DNA of 16,566 nucleotides, taken from NCBI GenBank assembly GCA_023488925.1, contig JAMDDA010000118.1:1-16566 (forward strand). The letters run 5' to 3'. Positions 1-9,318 of this stretch are shown here, piece by piece (position 1 is the stretch's first letter; the number at the start of each line of letters is the position of its first letter). Made by a program: the position numbers and the translations under genes. The notes under the pieces were generated by a model, which was not told where the DNA came from, searched no databases, and saw only the letters and a program-made list of their open reading frames with translations. The stretch comes from Actinomycetota bacterium. Its GTDB lineage: Bacteria; Actinomycetota; Thermoleophilia; RBG-16-64-13.

Positions 1-2778
1 GGTGACGTGGACCGACGTGCGCCCCGGCCCATCCGGCACCGGAGCCAGCTTGGCGTAGTCGGTATAGACCTGTAGCCTGCCCCCGTACCAGCGCTCGTTG
101 CTGAAGCGCACGATGGCCTCGTGCGAGCGGAAGTGCTCGGTCAACTCGGCGATCTTGAGCCCACCGGCCACCGCGCTCGCCAGATCGAACAGCGAATTGG
201 CCCCGAAGGTGTAGGGCTGGTCGGCCGCGTTCTCCAGGCCATGGACGTGCTGCAGCTGGCGGTCCCGGAGCCGGGGGAGCCGGGAGATGTGCCGGAGCTG
301 GTTGGGGTCGCCGATGATCATGGCCCGCTTGGCCCGGAAGAGGAGAGGGATGGCCGAGGGTATGTCGCACTGGCTCGCCTCGTCGATCACCACCAAATCG
401 AAGAGGCCCGCACTCAGCGGAAAGGTGCCTCCCACGGACAGGTTGGTGACGGACCAGAGCGGTACGGCGCGGGTCACTGTAGGGAAAACCCGGGTCAGAT
501 CAGAGCGGAGCTTTGCGTAGGTGCTCGACTCCAGCGACTCGCCGCTCAACCTCTCCATGGTCGCCTTGAGCTCCCCGAGCGCCCGCCGTGCATCCGGGTC
601 GAGCCGGCCGCCGGCGAGCCGGCCCTCCCGATCCACCAGCGACCGACCGGCCTCCAGGGAGTGCTCCGCGCACAGGGCCACCTCCGCGGCCAGGGCCTCC
701 GGACGGGGGAGCGCCGCGAGCTCTGCATAGGCCGCCCGATACTCGGATATTAGGGACGCAAGCTCCAGCCTCTTCCACAGCTCACCCAGCCCTTCGGAGA
801 CGGACACGGCCGAGGCGTCGTCTGCGTTCGTTGCGAAGAGAGCCTCCGGCACCACTGCTGGGAACTCCTCCAGGAGACGGACCGCCCTCCGTGCCACCCT
901 CCTCGCGCGCCAGAGCCCCAGTCGGCGGGCCAGCCAGCCACCCGCGGACGGGGGCGGCCCGCCCCGGCTCCCCATGCGGGCCACGACCCGGCGGGCGGCA
1001 CCCAGCACTCGGCGATCCGCAGCCAGAACCTCGAGCTGCGCCAGACACTCCGCCGAGAAGACAGTCCGGGCCGGGACGATCCGAGCATCAAGCTGGTTGA
1101 CTCGGTCCCGCGTGACGCGGATCCGCTCCAGGCGGCCGAGAGCGTTCTCTATCCGTTCGTTCAGCTCCGCGAGTTGCGCCCGCAGTCGGTCGCACTCCGC
1201 CCGCTCGGCCGTGCTTGCCTGGGTCGCCAAAGCATGAGCCAAGAACTTCAGGATCTCTCCCCGGAAGTCGCGGGCAGAGTAGCGAGACCCGGCCCGAAGC
1301 AACAACTTGCCCTGTGATAACCCACCGATGCGCTCCTCTACGACGTCGACGGCCTTGTTGTTCCGACTGGAGAAGAGGACGGATTGACCGGTCAGGTAGG
1401 CGTTCGTGAGGACGTTGACCACGACCTGCGACTTGCCCGTGCCGGGAGGTCCGGTCACCACCGCCACCGGTGATCTGAGCCCGGCCCTGACTGCCTGGGT
1501 CTGACCCTCGTTCAACGGGCTCACCTTGACGACCCCCGCGGGTGGCCGGTCAGAAACTGGGCCTGCCGATTCCGAGGACCGGAAGAAGAACCGCAGAGCA
1601 CTGCGGGCAAGCTGGTCCTCGGGCACGGAGTCGCGCAGCTGGGTGAGCTCGCGCTCGAGGCTTCTCGTGTAGGTGGGCCGGTCGGCGAAGTAGAGACCTG
1701 CCCAGTTGTGGAGGCCCGCCTGCTTCACCCAGAGCGGATGCCCGGTGGGAGTCGTGAGGGCCGCGGGATCGATGGGTTCGGCCGGGTCCGCGAAGACCTC
1801 GAGCTCCGGCAGACGTGCTGCCGACTGCACGAGGCCGCCCGTGGGCGGCTCCGCGTCCGACGCTCCCAGACCCAGCGAGTCGAGCAGGACACGGACCTCT
1901 TCCCGGCGCAGGCCCAGAGCCCGGACCAGCTCACCGTTCAATCGCGGCCAGCCGTCACCCTGCGTGACGTGCAGGCGAGACTCGTCGGCCTCATGGGTCA
2001 ACGGAAGCAACAGGACTGGATAGACGACTGGATGCCCATCTTTCCCGGTCTGCACGAACACCGGGTAGCCGTAGAACAGCGACGTTGACGCGCGACTCTC
2101 CCAGAGGTACGAAGCGAACGACTTGTCCGCCGGAGTCAAAGGTACCTCCTGCCCCTCGTCACCTGAGAACGCCCACGCCTCGCGCGTGGCCAAGGGTAGC
2201 CACTTGTCGCCCGCATCGCTGATCCTGACCGCCACCCCGAAACCCTCGTCCTCGCGGATGCAGTCGAGATAGTAGGAGAGGAGCCTGTTGAATCGTTGCC
2301 ACGCGGGATCCGTGCGCGCGGCCTTGCCGGGGTCGGCCTTGCGCGGCGCGCTGGGACCGCCCGAGCCGCGTTGCCACGGCGCATCGGTCGACGCTCGGGA
2401 GAGATCGGGAGACGCCGGTCGGCCACGCTTCGGACGGGTCTGGGTGCGGGAGGGCGCCGAAGCGGCACGTGACGAACCTGCCACCAGCCGCATGCGATCC
2501 GCGCGGAACACGCGCTCAGCCTGACGCAGCTCACAGAAGGCCTGCACGTAAACGGCGGAATAGCCGTCCACGGTGAAAACGGCCGCGGGACGGATCCAGC
2601 GCTGCTGTGTCGTCCCGTCGCCGCGGGAGTAGTGGATGCAGACCCGGTCCCCCGCGGAGCATGCCCGCACCATCTCGCGGACCACGGGGTCGGTCGAGTT
2701 CCTGACGGGGCGACGCCGTGAGCCTTCCCAGTCGCCAAGGCCGTCGAAGGAGTCACGAGGCACGGCGGGCCACCTCAT
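1..2778 (-). CDS. WYL-domain superfamily 1 helicase (UPF1/DNA2-like), C-terminus beyond the window
   Basis: This frame is open from the ATG at 2778 to position 1, giving 926 residues with no stop, so the C-terminus is missing. Residues 40-100 look like a WYL ligand-sensing domain: a strand with IHYSRGDG, then RWIRP, then YVQAFCELRQAERVFRADR. Helicase motifs follow: a Q-type NEGQTQAV before Walker A GPPGTGKS (443-450), a probable coiled coil (about 510-565), Walker B DEASQ (799-803), motif III GDPNQ (823-827) and ELTEHFRSH (878-886). DEASQ plus GDPNQ is typical of UPF1/DNA2/SMUBP-type helicases, which translocate on RNA or DNA using ATP. Motifs V-VI should lie beyond the window. Residues 130-400 are a domain I do not recognise. 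No good Shine-Dalgarno precedes the ATG, but it overlaps a TGA (2777-2775) of the upstream frame, suggesting translational coupling to what is now a pseudogene. The helicase call is firm; the WYL call is from sequence pattern; a role in defence is inferred. Confidence 0.9.
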   Translation of the reverse strand, partial: MRWPAVPRDSFDGLGDWEGSRRRPVRNSTDPVVREMVRACSAGDRVCIHYSRGDGTTQQRWIRPAAVFTVDGYSAVYVQAFCELRQAERVFRADRMRLVAGSSRAASAPSRTQTRPKRGRPASPDLSRASTDAPWQRGSGGPSAPRKADPGKAARTDPAWQRFNRLLSYYLDCIREDEGFGVAVRISDAGDKWLPLATREAWAFSGDEGQEVPLTPADKSFASYLWESRASTSLFYGYPVFVQTGKDGHPVVYPVLLLPLTHEADESRLHVTQGDGWPRLNGELVRALGLRREEVRVLLDSLGLGASDAEPPTGGLVQSAARLPELEVFADPAEPIDPAALTTPTGHPLWVKQAGLHNWAGLYFADRPTYTRSLERELTQLRDSVPEDQLARSALRFFFRSSESAGPVSDRPPAGVVKVSPLNEGQTQAVRAGLRSPVAVVTGPPGTGKSQVVVNVLTNAYLTGQSVLFSSRNNKAVDVVEERIGGLSQGKLLLRAGSRYSARDFRGEILKFLAHALATQASTAERAECDRLRAQLAELNERIENALGRLERIRVTRDRVNQLDARIVPARTVFSAECLAQLEVLAADRRVLGAARRVVARMGSRGGPPPSAGGWLARRLGLWRARRVARRAVRLLEEFPAVVPEALFATNADDASAVSVSEGLGELWKRLELASLISEYRAAYAELAALPRPEALAAEVALCAEHSLEAGRSLVDREGRLAGGRLDPDARRALGELKATMERLSGESLESSTYAKLRSDLTRVFPTVTRAVPLWSVTNLSVGGTFPLSAGLFDLVVIDEASQCDIPSAIPLLFRAKRAMIIGDPNQLRHISRLPRLRDRQLQHVHGLENAADQPYTFGANSLFDLASAVAGGLKIAELTEHFRSHEAIVRFSNERWYGGRLQVYTDYAKLAPVPDGPGRTSVHVT

Positions 2779-3166
2779 GCCAACGGATGGTGACGATCCC
2801 ACCCACGCTCGAGCACGTACTCGAGCACAACGAGATTCCAGGGATGCACGAGCCTCCCGGGTGTGCGGGTCGCCTCCAGGTACCGTGGCTTGCGGGGAGA
2901 GTGGCGGCGAAGCGCCTCGAGGTGGCCCCCTCGACCGTCAACGGTCGCCAACGGCCGCAGGTCAGATAGTGGAAGCGGTTCCACAGGGTGTGCGCTTTGC
3001 CGGAGAACTGTAGAGCGCCGTGATAGGCGATGACCGCGCCGGCCTCCGGATGTAGGGCGAGCAGGTGCCTGCCGGCGCCGAGCGTCGCGCCGCCATGGGC
3101 TCGAGCCGCGTGAAATTCCCAAGGGGGTTGGCTCCGCCGCGCACGGCCTCGTGGTCGCGCCGCTAG
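2775..3166 (-). pseudogene. Degraded AbiEi-family antitoxin remnant, frameshifted
   Basis: Between the giant RecQ gene and the WYL helicase no intact gene is visible, but one frame (about 3090-2925) reads HPEAGAVIAYHGALQFSGKA and then LWNRFHYLTCGRWRPLTVEG. This resembles the central part of AbiEi-family antitoxins of type IV toxin-antitoxin systems (typically 'P.aVlAYHtALElHG.aysvwNRftYlt..r.rpltf.G'). The N-terminal winged helix expected before it is not recognisable, and an in-frame TGA at 3169-3167 closes the frame upstream. After VEG the frame runs into unrelated sequence. One extra base in the C5 run at 2926-2930 would join it to the frame ending at 2775, whose last residues include NLVVLEYVLERGWDRHHPLA and whose TGA overlaps the helicase ATG. 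No AbiEii toxin gene follows. It may be a decayed gene or a sequencing error in a shortened real gene. About 100 bases between 3167 and 3267 hold nothing I recognise. Confidence 0.5.
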
Positions 3167-3267
3167 TCACGAGGTACCCCGTAGGGAATCTGGCGAAGTT
3201 GGCGGCCCGACCGAAGTGCCACCTCTTGCTGTCCGCCTTCTCACGTCCGCTGCTGAGTACATGCCGG

Positions 3268-6200
3268 TCATCTGTCTCGCGATAGCCATCGGGCCGTACT
3301 TTCGCCTGCCCTTCTTAGCCGCCCGCCGAATTCAGTTGTTCGGGTCCGCCGAGATCCTGTTCTCCGATGCATCTTCGCGCGCACGTTCTCCATCGCATGC
3401 CGCGCGACCCTGGCATATATCGCCGACTCCGGCGAAGCAGATCGCTCGTCGCCCCCAGCGCTGGCCTTTTTCCCAGGCCGATCTCCAAGCGGCCGTTGAA
3501 GGTCTATCTTCAATCCGGGGTAACGTGCGCAGAGAGCCTCCGCCTCCGAGTATCGTCGGGCCATGACCAGTGCTTCCGCCTCGTACTGCATGGGTGTCAA
3601 CCAACCGGGGTTCCACCCCTTCCGCAACTCATCGAGCGCAGCGACGAAAAGATCGGCGCCGTCGACGCTCCCTACGGGATCGAGTCTCGACCGCAGCTTC
3701 TGGATATCGGCCGCTCTGGCCCGCTCGAATCTGCCCGAGCCATCCTCCTCGAGGAAGTCGGTGACTGCTTCCGCCAAGGCCACTGCGCGTGGGAGGGTTA
3801 TCGGCAAGAGCGCATTTGGGCACCTGCGCAGACTGCGAACCAGTGTCATTACCGACCAATGGTCGTCGGTGGCGACGAGTTGAGCGAAACCATCCTCCAC
3901 CAGGGCCCTCGGTACATCTGCGTCCTGCAGACACATTTCCACGTATTCGGCCAAGGACGGCGGGTGAGCAGCAAGCAGTGAAACTAGTTCGCGGTGGGCC
4001 TCTTCGGCCTCGTCCGTGTGCCGAAGCGAAGAAACGACCAAGCACTTGAGCCGGTCGAGAGCGCCCTCACCGGCCTGCTCTTCAAGGCACACGGCCGTAC
4101 CCTTTGGATGTGCCTCGCAGAGTCGGCGGGCAGCTCGTACGAGTCGGAGAGCGGTGTCGTGTGGGAGTGAGACCGAGGGCATCTTCTGGACCAGTCCGAG
4201 CCATCTGTCTGATGCTGCCCAGGAGTCAAAGTTGGGCTCTCCCAGCACCGTGCCAAAGATGACACTCCGCCTGCCTCCGTCCAATCTGTGATTCTCGAAG
4301 ATAGTGCGTTCGAATGCCCGGCACACGGTCTCGGACTCACCTACCCACTGCGCAAGGGCCCGAAGAACCTCCCCCTCGACCTCGGCACCGTCTGCAAGAG
4401 CCCGAACAACAAAGTCTGCCCCCAAGACGGCGGTTTCAGGGCCGGCATCCTCTCCCAGCAACAGGCATCGCGCCGCCCAGGCAGCAATCTTGGCGCGCGG
4501 TACGACTCCCGCAGGGTCCAGGAGGGCGACAAACCCCGCCGTGCCGCCGGGAACGTCTGGTCCCCGGAGAAGATCATCGTTGGTTTCCAACCATTCGAGC
4601 GCCAGGTTCATACGCTCGCGAGGATCGCCTGCGTCACCGGCCTCGAGCCAAACCGCAAGAAGTCCGAATACGGCAGGCTTCGGCAGACCACTGGACGTCG
4701 TCGCTAGGGCGGTGATCTCGTCCTTCACCGCCTGCCAATCGTCCTGCCTGTTGAGCAAGGGGCGGAAAACATCGGCGTATAAATCCCGGGAGTCACGCCA
4801 GTTTTCTGCTCGGCGTGCAAGGGATATCGAAGCTTCTGCGAACAAGTTCGAGTCCGGCTCTGGTCCTGCGGGTGCACATAATGAGCGCATTCGTTCCCAG
4901 ACGCTTCTCAGTTGAGCATCCGACGGCGAAACCGTCTGCGCGCGCCGAGCTTCCAGCAGCCTGCGGTACGCCTCGATTTCACCCGCTGTATCCGACAAGC
5001 AGCGCTTCACGGCAGCCTGGGCAAGGTATACGTCAGCTTCGCCGGGGACGACCTCGTGCAGTCGGGACATCACTTCCCACACCATTGAGGCGTCCTCCGC
5101 AGTCACCAGCCGCGCCAGCCGAGCCGATAAGGATCCTGCTTCCAGGGGATCGACTGGAAGCAGACCGCGGCTCATGGCGTCCAAGCGGGCGACTAGAGCG
5201 CCTCGGTGCTCCGGCTCATCTTCGAGCAGGCGTCCAGACCAACCTTCAAAGTACTTGTCGAGAGACCGACTTTGTGACCGCTCACGTTCGATCTCGGCAA
5301 ACAGATCTCGGACCGCCCCGAGATCGGGAAAGGCGTGGCTCGAACTCTCGATTCTCGCAAACAGTTCCTCGGCGGCCTCCGACATGCGGACTACGACCGC
5401 GCGTCGCTCTTCCACTGTGTACTTGTGTAGGTCCCTTTCCGGAAGACATCCGTTGCAGCTGAGACAATTGCCCCCGATGATGACCTCCTGCGACTTCAGG
5501 TAGCCGAGCAGTACAGCGCGCAGGCAGCTTCTGGGCTTGGTCCACACGTCTACCCCCCCGTCGGGGCGGACTCCGATGTATGCGGTCAGTAGACGGCGGT
5601 ATGAATCCCAATCGGTGCGTTCTCTGTCTTCCATCAGGTCGGCGAACTGCTTTAGGTACTCCTCGACCGCATCATTAGGGAACCGGTCGTTCAGGCGTAC
5701 CTCCCACCCGACCGAACGATTCAACTCCGGCCACCAGAAGTAGTCGTCGAGACTGGGGGCCGATCGCTTGTTACGGCGGGCGCGTTTCCAAACTTCATCC
5801 GGCTTGGCGCGTTTCCAGGCACCCGCATACTCGCGCCACTCGGCCAGCGTTGTTTTTTCTTGGGCCGGGCCATATTTGGGCGGACGGATGGTCTTGAAGT
5901 CAAGGAGATGCCCCACCCACCTCCCGGTCTTCATGCGGTATCCCGAACAGAGCTGAATGTCCCGCAACATGCCGGTCAACTCTCGAAGCGGCATTCCAAG
6001 ACGTTGGGCCAGGGGGAGTAGATCGGGCTGTCTGAGCAGCTCGCGTAACTCCTCGTAGTCGATACCGGACCGCCTCAACACGACTCCAAAATAGACGTTG
6101 GAGGCCAGGATGCCATCCCAATCCTTTATCGTGGCCTCCTGCGTGCAGGCACCGGTCTCCTGCACGCTTTCTATTATTGCCAGGTGTGAACGACCTGCGG

Positions 6201-9200
6201 CCGTGGGGCGGATGCGATACGCGACCGCAAGGATCCTCCTTATGTACTCTGTCTTCTGCGAGTAAAGGTGCCCCCGGTCCAGAATCGTCTCGTGCTGACC
6301 CCAGTCATTCTCCTTCCTGGCTCTGGGCGGGAAATCCGGCCAGGCAAAAACGTGTCCTCCGGGCAATCTTTGCCCGACTATCCCGTCCAGGAAGTGGATC
6401 GCCTCGTCATTGGTGAAGTACACATAGGTGGCCCGGTCGCCCTTAGTCTTGCGGACGACAAGCCGGCGCCGCTCGGGACGCTGAAGGAATAACCACATCG
6501 CAGCTACATCCTGCACGCGGACGTACTTCTCGGCGAGAAACCGCCTCTGGATCTCGTAGTCGCTGGGGTAAAACCAGCCCTGTGGGTCTTGATCCTCCCC
6601 GGGGCCGGGGGGGCTGTAGTACAAAATGGCCGTAGCGATTTCGCCATCCCGGCCCGCCCGCCCGGCCTCCTGTGCGTAGGCCTCTAGATTGCCGGGAGGA
6701 CTGCGGTGAATCAAGTACCGGATGTTGGGCTTGTCGATACCCATGCCGAAACCTTTGGTCGCCACCATGATGTCGCGGTCGCCTTTGATGAAGGCCTCCT
6801 GCTCCTTCTCACGGGTGCGGCCTTTCATGTTGCCCAAAGCGACGGACCCTGCGTCTTCATTGGTGTGCTCGAGCTCGGCCTTTGGGTCGTCTGAGTCCAT
6901 CTTTCCGTGGTAGATGGCCACTCTCCGCCCCAACTCCTGCTCGAGATGTGAGGCGAAGTGAGAGACCCCCGGGCTCTGGGCGCCGCCAGAACCGCCTTCA
7001 ACCCCGTCCGGATTGCCGCCGGTGTACGGCATGAACACCAGAGCGGCGCCTGGGTCATCATTCGCCTTGTTCAACGACTCCAGCTGGCGCAGGTCCTCGA
7101 CGATTCTTGTCGCTCTCTCACTGGTGTTGCGAACGACGCGGACCACCAGGTTAAGCTCCGGCCGGTTTGCCGAGTGGACCAGCACATCACCGCCCTGGTC
7201 TATGGACCGCGGATCGAGTTCGAGTTCCTCGCAGATATCAGCACGAACGGGCGGGCTGGCCGTCGCCGTCAAGGCGATGATCACGGGTCGGATTCCCCGT
7301 CTATTGTCCCGCAGGCGTCGGGTGATGTTCAGATAACTTGGTCGGAAATCGTGACCCCAATGGGAGATGCAATGCGCCTCGTCCATGGCCAAGTAGCGTA
7401 TCCCGATGGCCCGGTCTGCCCGGTGTAGGCTGTCAAGTACGTGGCTCCTTTCAAGCTGTTCGGGAGTGAAATAGACGAGTTTGTAACAACCCTGCTCCAT
7501 ACGCTTGAGCCGAGCATCACGTTCGTGGACGGAAACGTCTCCATTGATGTATGTAGTCAGATGGTGCAGTCCGTACCGATCCCGGATGCGTTGATGGTAC
7601 TGATCGTGCATCAGAGACTTGAGAGGCGATACCACTATCGTGATTCCCGGAAGCAGTATCGCGGGAAGGATGAAACACTCGCTCTTCCCGCCCCCAGTGG
7701 CGGCGATGCCGAGAATGTTTCGGCCGGTCAGCACCCGCTCCAGGATCTCGTGCTGAAAGCCACGCATTTCCGCAAAACCGAACAGACGATGAGCCAGCTC
7801 ATCCACTGCTGCCCGGGTGTTCTCGTCATATTCGTGCAGGAATCCAGGCGCTGCGCGATTGTTCAACAAGACCACTTGAGTCCCGGGCGCGTCTTGGCCA
7901 CCCGCCGGTAACAGACATGGTACGCCTCTAACATCGCGACGGGTGACGTTTCTGAACGTGATCTTCTCTCCGTGGCGGAGGCGGGGAGTCTGAAACCCGG
8001 GTCGGCGGGCAAAGGCGATCTTCTTAACACCGAAGGGCACCGGGCACAGTTTCAGAAACTCCGGAGCCTTAGTGCTGTCCGCGGAAAGAAACGGGTCTTG
8101 GTCGATGTGATTCCCGCTGCGGTTAGAATAAGAGCCGATGTAGCGTGCCTCAATCGACTCCAAAGTGCCTTCCGCACCCTCTGGTGCCCGCGTGGGACTC
8201 CCCTCCGACGCACGGGTAGTGCCCCGCCTACCCAGCATGACGTAGCTCCAGGAAAGAAGATGGTTCTCTAACTCATCAAAGGAACGTTGATCCGGCACCA
8301 AAGCGGAGCAGGCAGTGCGAAAAGCCCTGTAGAGAGCCGTCTGTTGGAAGGCTTCTCGACGAACATGCCAGCAGGTATCGCAGGCCGCAGGCAGGTGAGA
8401 TCCGAACTCTTGGCCGCAGGGCCCGAGAGAAACCATGCCTTGAACGGAGCCAAGGAAGCGCCGGCGCCATCCCATGAGGTGCTGGGCGCACTTCTCCGTC
8501 CCAGGCTCGATAAGCACCGCTGAGGCGGTGGGCGGCAACCCGGCCAGGATAGCCTCGACCGCCTTTCGACCTCGACCCCCGAGCTCGTTCCAGATGTTGG
8601 AGGCAACAACCAACGTCGGTGAATATTCGGCGAGGTCACGCGCTGTGGCCGCAGCCAGGTCGTGGCGCGTCCAGCGTGCTGCGCGCGCCCACTGCTCTGT
8701 AGTTGCCAGCCGACCGCGGCTATAGACACTGCCGGTCCTGTGAGCCAGTGCATCCGCATAGCCGGTCAGCACCCGCTTCGCCCACGCCAGCGCCATTTCG
8801 CTTCGGTCGACTCCAACAAGCTCGACGGACTTGACCGGGAAGTGTTCGCCGTGCAGGTCGCAGACCTGGCTCCACACCAACAGGAAATCAAGCAGCGCCA
8901 CGGCCGTGGTGCCGGTTCCCACGCCGAGATCCAGAAGCCGGATGGGCCCCCGGAGCCTGCGCGCGCGCACCAGATCGAGCAACACGAGCTGCACCTTGGC
9001 CACGTTGACGCTGAAGTAGTAGGCAAGATAGGCGTCGAGGAAGTCGGCTTCTCGGTAGTCGTTTCCTGCGAAGTCCTTGTTGCCCTTGGCAAAAGCGGCC
9101 CAGTGCTCCGCCAGCTGCGCGATTCGGCGCTGCTCATGTTCGAGGATAGCCTTGGTCGAAACTTCCCTCCTCCGCGGGTCCGGGGCGCGCGCGAACAACA

Positions 9201-9318
9201 CCGACAGTTGTGCCGCCTCCACATAGGGCGACAAACGAGCCCGCAGTCCGGGAGCGATCAGATTCTCAAGAGTATGGATTACCGGGCTATCCGCGGCCCG
9301 AGGTGATGATTCGGTCAC
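3268..9318 (-). CDS. Giant Rsm22-like methyltransferase / RecQ-family helicase fusion, 2016 aa
   Basis: Three parts are visible. Residues 85-365 look like an Rsm22-type SAM-dependent methyltransferase: motif I LLDLGVGTGT (128-137), acidic D171, EPGT (271-274), Cys at 301, 313 and 316 in a GPCGQ...CDTCWH pattern, and LSWSYVML near 355. In Rsm22/METTL17 proteins the corresponding cysteines bind a metal cluster. Residues 510-895 are a complete RecQ helicase: Walker A ATGGGKS (540-546), VVSPLKSLMHDQ (562-573), DEAH (646-649), ALTATA (682-687), motif V ATKGFGMGID (853-862) and motif VI QEAGRAGRDG (883-892). The RecQ zinc-finger pattern Cx19CxxCxxC is kept (C1265, C1285, C1288, C1291), but about 370 residues after motif VI instead of about 60. 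Residues 1310-2016 look mainly helical, possibly TPR- or HEAT-like. E. coli RecQ is about 610 residues. The GTG start at 9318 overlaps the TGA of the DUF1848 gene by 4 bases (GTGA), implying coupled translation. ATP-driven unwinding is well supported; the methyl acceptor is unknown. Confidence 0.93.
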   Translation of the reverse strand: MTESSPRAADSPVIHTLENLIAPGLRARLSPYVEAAQLSVLFARAPDPRRREVSTKAILEHEQRRIAQLAEHWAAFAKGNKDFAGNDYREADFLDAYLAYYFSVNVAKVQLVLLDLVRARRLRGPIRLLDLGVGTGTTAVALLDFLLVWSQVCDLHGEHFPVKSVELVGVDRSEMALAWAKRVLTGYADALAHRTGSVYSRGRLATTEQWARAARWTRHDLAAATARDLAEYSPTLVVASNIWNELGGRGRKAVEAILAGLPPTASAVLIEPGTEKCAQHLMGWRRRFLGSVQGMVSLGPCGQEFGSHLPAACDTCWHVRREAFQQTALYRAFRTACSALVPDQRSFDELENHLLSWSYVMLGRRGTTRASEGSPTRAPEGAEGTLESIEARYIGSYSNRSGNHIDQDPFLSADSTKAPEFLKLCPVPFGVKKIAFARRPGFQTPRLRHGEKITFRNVTRRDVRGVPCLLPAGGQDAPGTQVVLLNNRAAPGFLHEYDENTRAAVDELAHRLFGFAEMRGFQHEILERVLTGRNILGIAATGGGKSECFILPAILLPGITIVVSPLKSLMHDQYHQRIRDRYGLHHLTTYINGDVSVHERDARLKRMEQGCYKLVYFTPEQLERSHVLDSLHRADRAIGIRYLAMDEAHCISHWGHDFRPSYLNITRRLRDNRRGIRPVIIALTATASPPVRADICEELELDPRSIDQGGDVLVHSANRPELNLVVRVVRNTSERATRIVEDLRQLESLNKANDDPGAALVFMPYTGGNPDGVEGGSGGAQSPGVSHFASHLEQELGRRVAIYHGKMDSDDPKAELEHTNEDAGSVALGNMKGRTREKEQEAFIKGDRDIMVATKGFGMGIDKPNIRYLIHRSPPGNLEAYAQEAGRAGRDGEIATAILYYSPPGPGEDQDPQGWFYPSDYEIQRRFLAEKYVRVQDVAAMWLFLQRPERRRLVVRKTKGDRATYVYFTNDEAIHFLDGIVGQRLPGGHVFAWPDFPPRARKENDWGQHETILDRGHLYSQKTEYIRRILAVAYRIRPTAAGRSHLAIIESVQETGACTQEATIKDWDGILASNVYFGVVLRRSGIDYEELRELLRQPDLLPLAQRLGMPLRELTGMLRDIQLCSGYRMKTGRWVGHLLDFKTIRPPKYGPAQEKTTLAEWREYAGAWKRAKPDEVWKRARRNKRSAPSLDDYFWWPELNRSVGWEVRLNDRFPNDAVEEYLKQFADLMEDRERTDWDSYRRLLTAYIGVRPDGGVDVWTKPRSCLRAVLLGYLKSQEVIIGGNCLSCNGCLPERDLHKYTVEERRAVVVRMSEAAEELFARIESSSHAFPDLGAVRDLFAEIERERSQSRSLDKYFEGWSGRLLEDEPEHRGALVARLDAMSRGLLPVDPLEAGSLSARLARLVTAEDASMVWEVMSRLHEVVPGEADVYLAQAAVKRCLSDTAGEIEAYRRLLEARRAQTVSPSDAQLRSVWERMRSLCAPAGPEPDSNLFAEASISLARRAENWRDSRDLYADVFRPLLNRQDDWQAVKDEITALATTSSGLPKPAVFGLLAVWLEAGDAGDPRERMNLALEWLETNDDLLRGPDVPGGTAGFVALLDPAGVVPRAKIAAWAARCLLLGEDAGPETAVLGADFVVRALADGAEVEGEVLRALAQWVGESETVCRAFERTIFENHRLDGGRRSVIFGTVLGEPNFDSWAASDRWLGLVQKMPSVSLPHDTALRLVRAARRLCEAHPKGTAVCLEEQAGEGALDRLKCLVVSSLRHTDEAEEAHRELVSLLAAHPPSLAEYVEMCLQDADVPRALVEDGFAQLVATDDHWSVMTLVRSLRRCPNALLPITLPRAVALAEAVTDFLEEDGSGRFERARAADIQKLRSRLDPVGSVDGADLFVAALDELRKGWNPGWLTPMQYEAEALVMARRYSEAEALCARYPGLKIDLQRPLGDRPGKKASAGGDERSASPESAIYARVARHAMENVRAKMHRRTGSRRTRTTEFGGRLRRAGESTARWLSRDR

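Noticed and set aside
2136..2756. A 206-codon minus-strand frame near the helicase start
   Set aside because: It is a shifted phase of the WYL helicase, which is open through the whole region with recognisable motifs.
8662..9306. A 214-codon plus-strand frame opposite the Rsm22-like domain
   Set aside because: No domain is visible, and the opposite strand encodes well-conserved methyltransferase motifs there.
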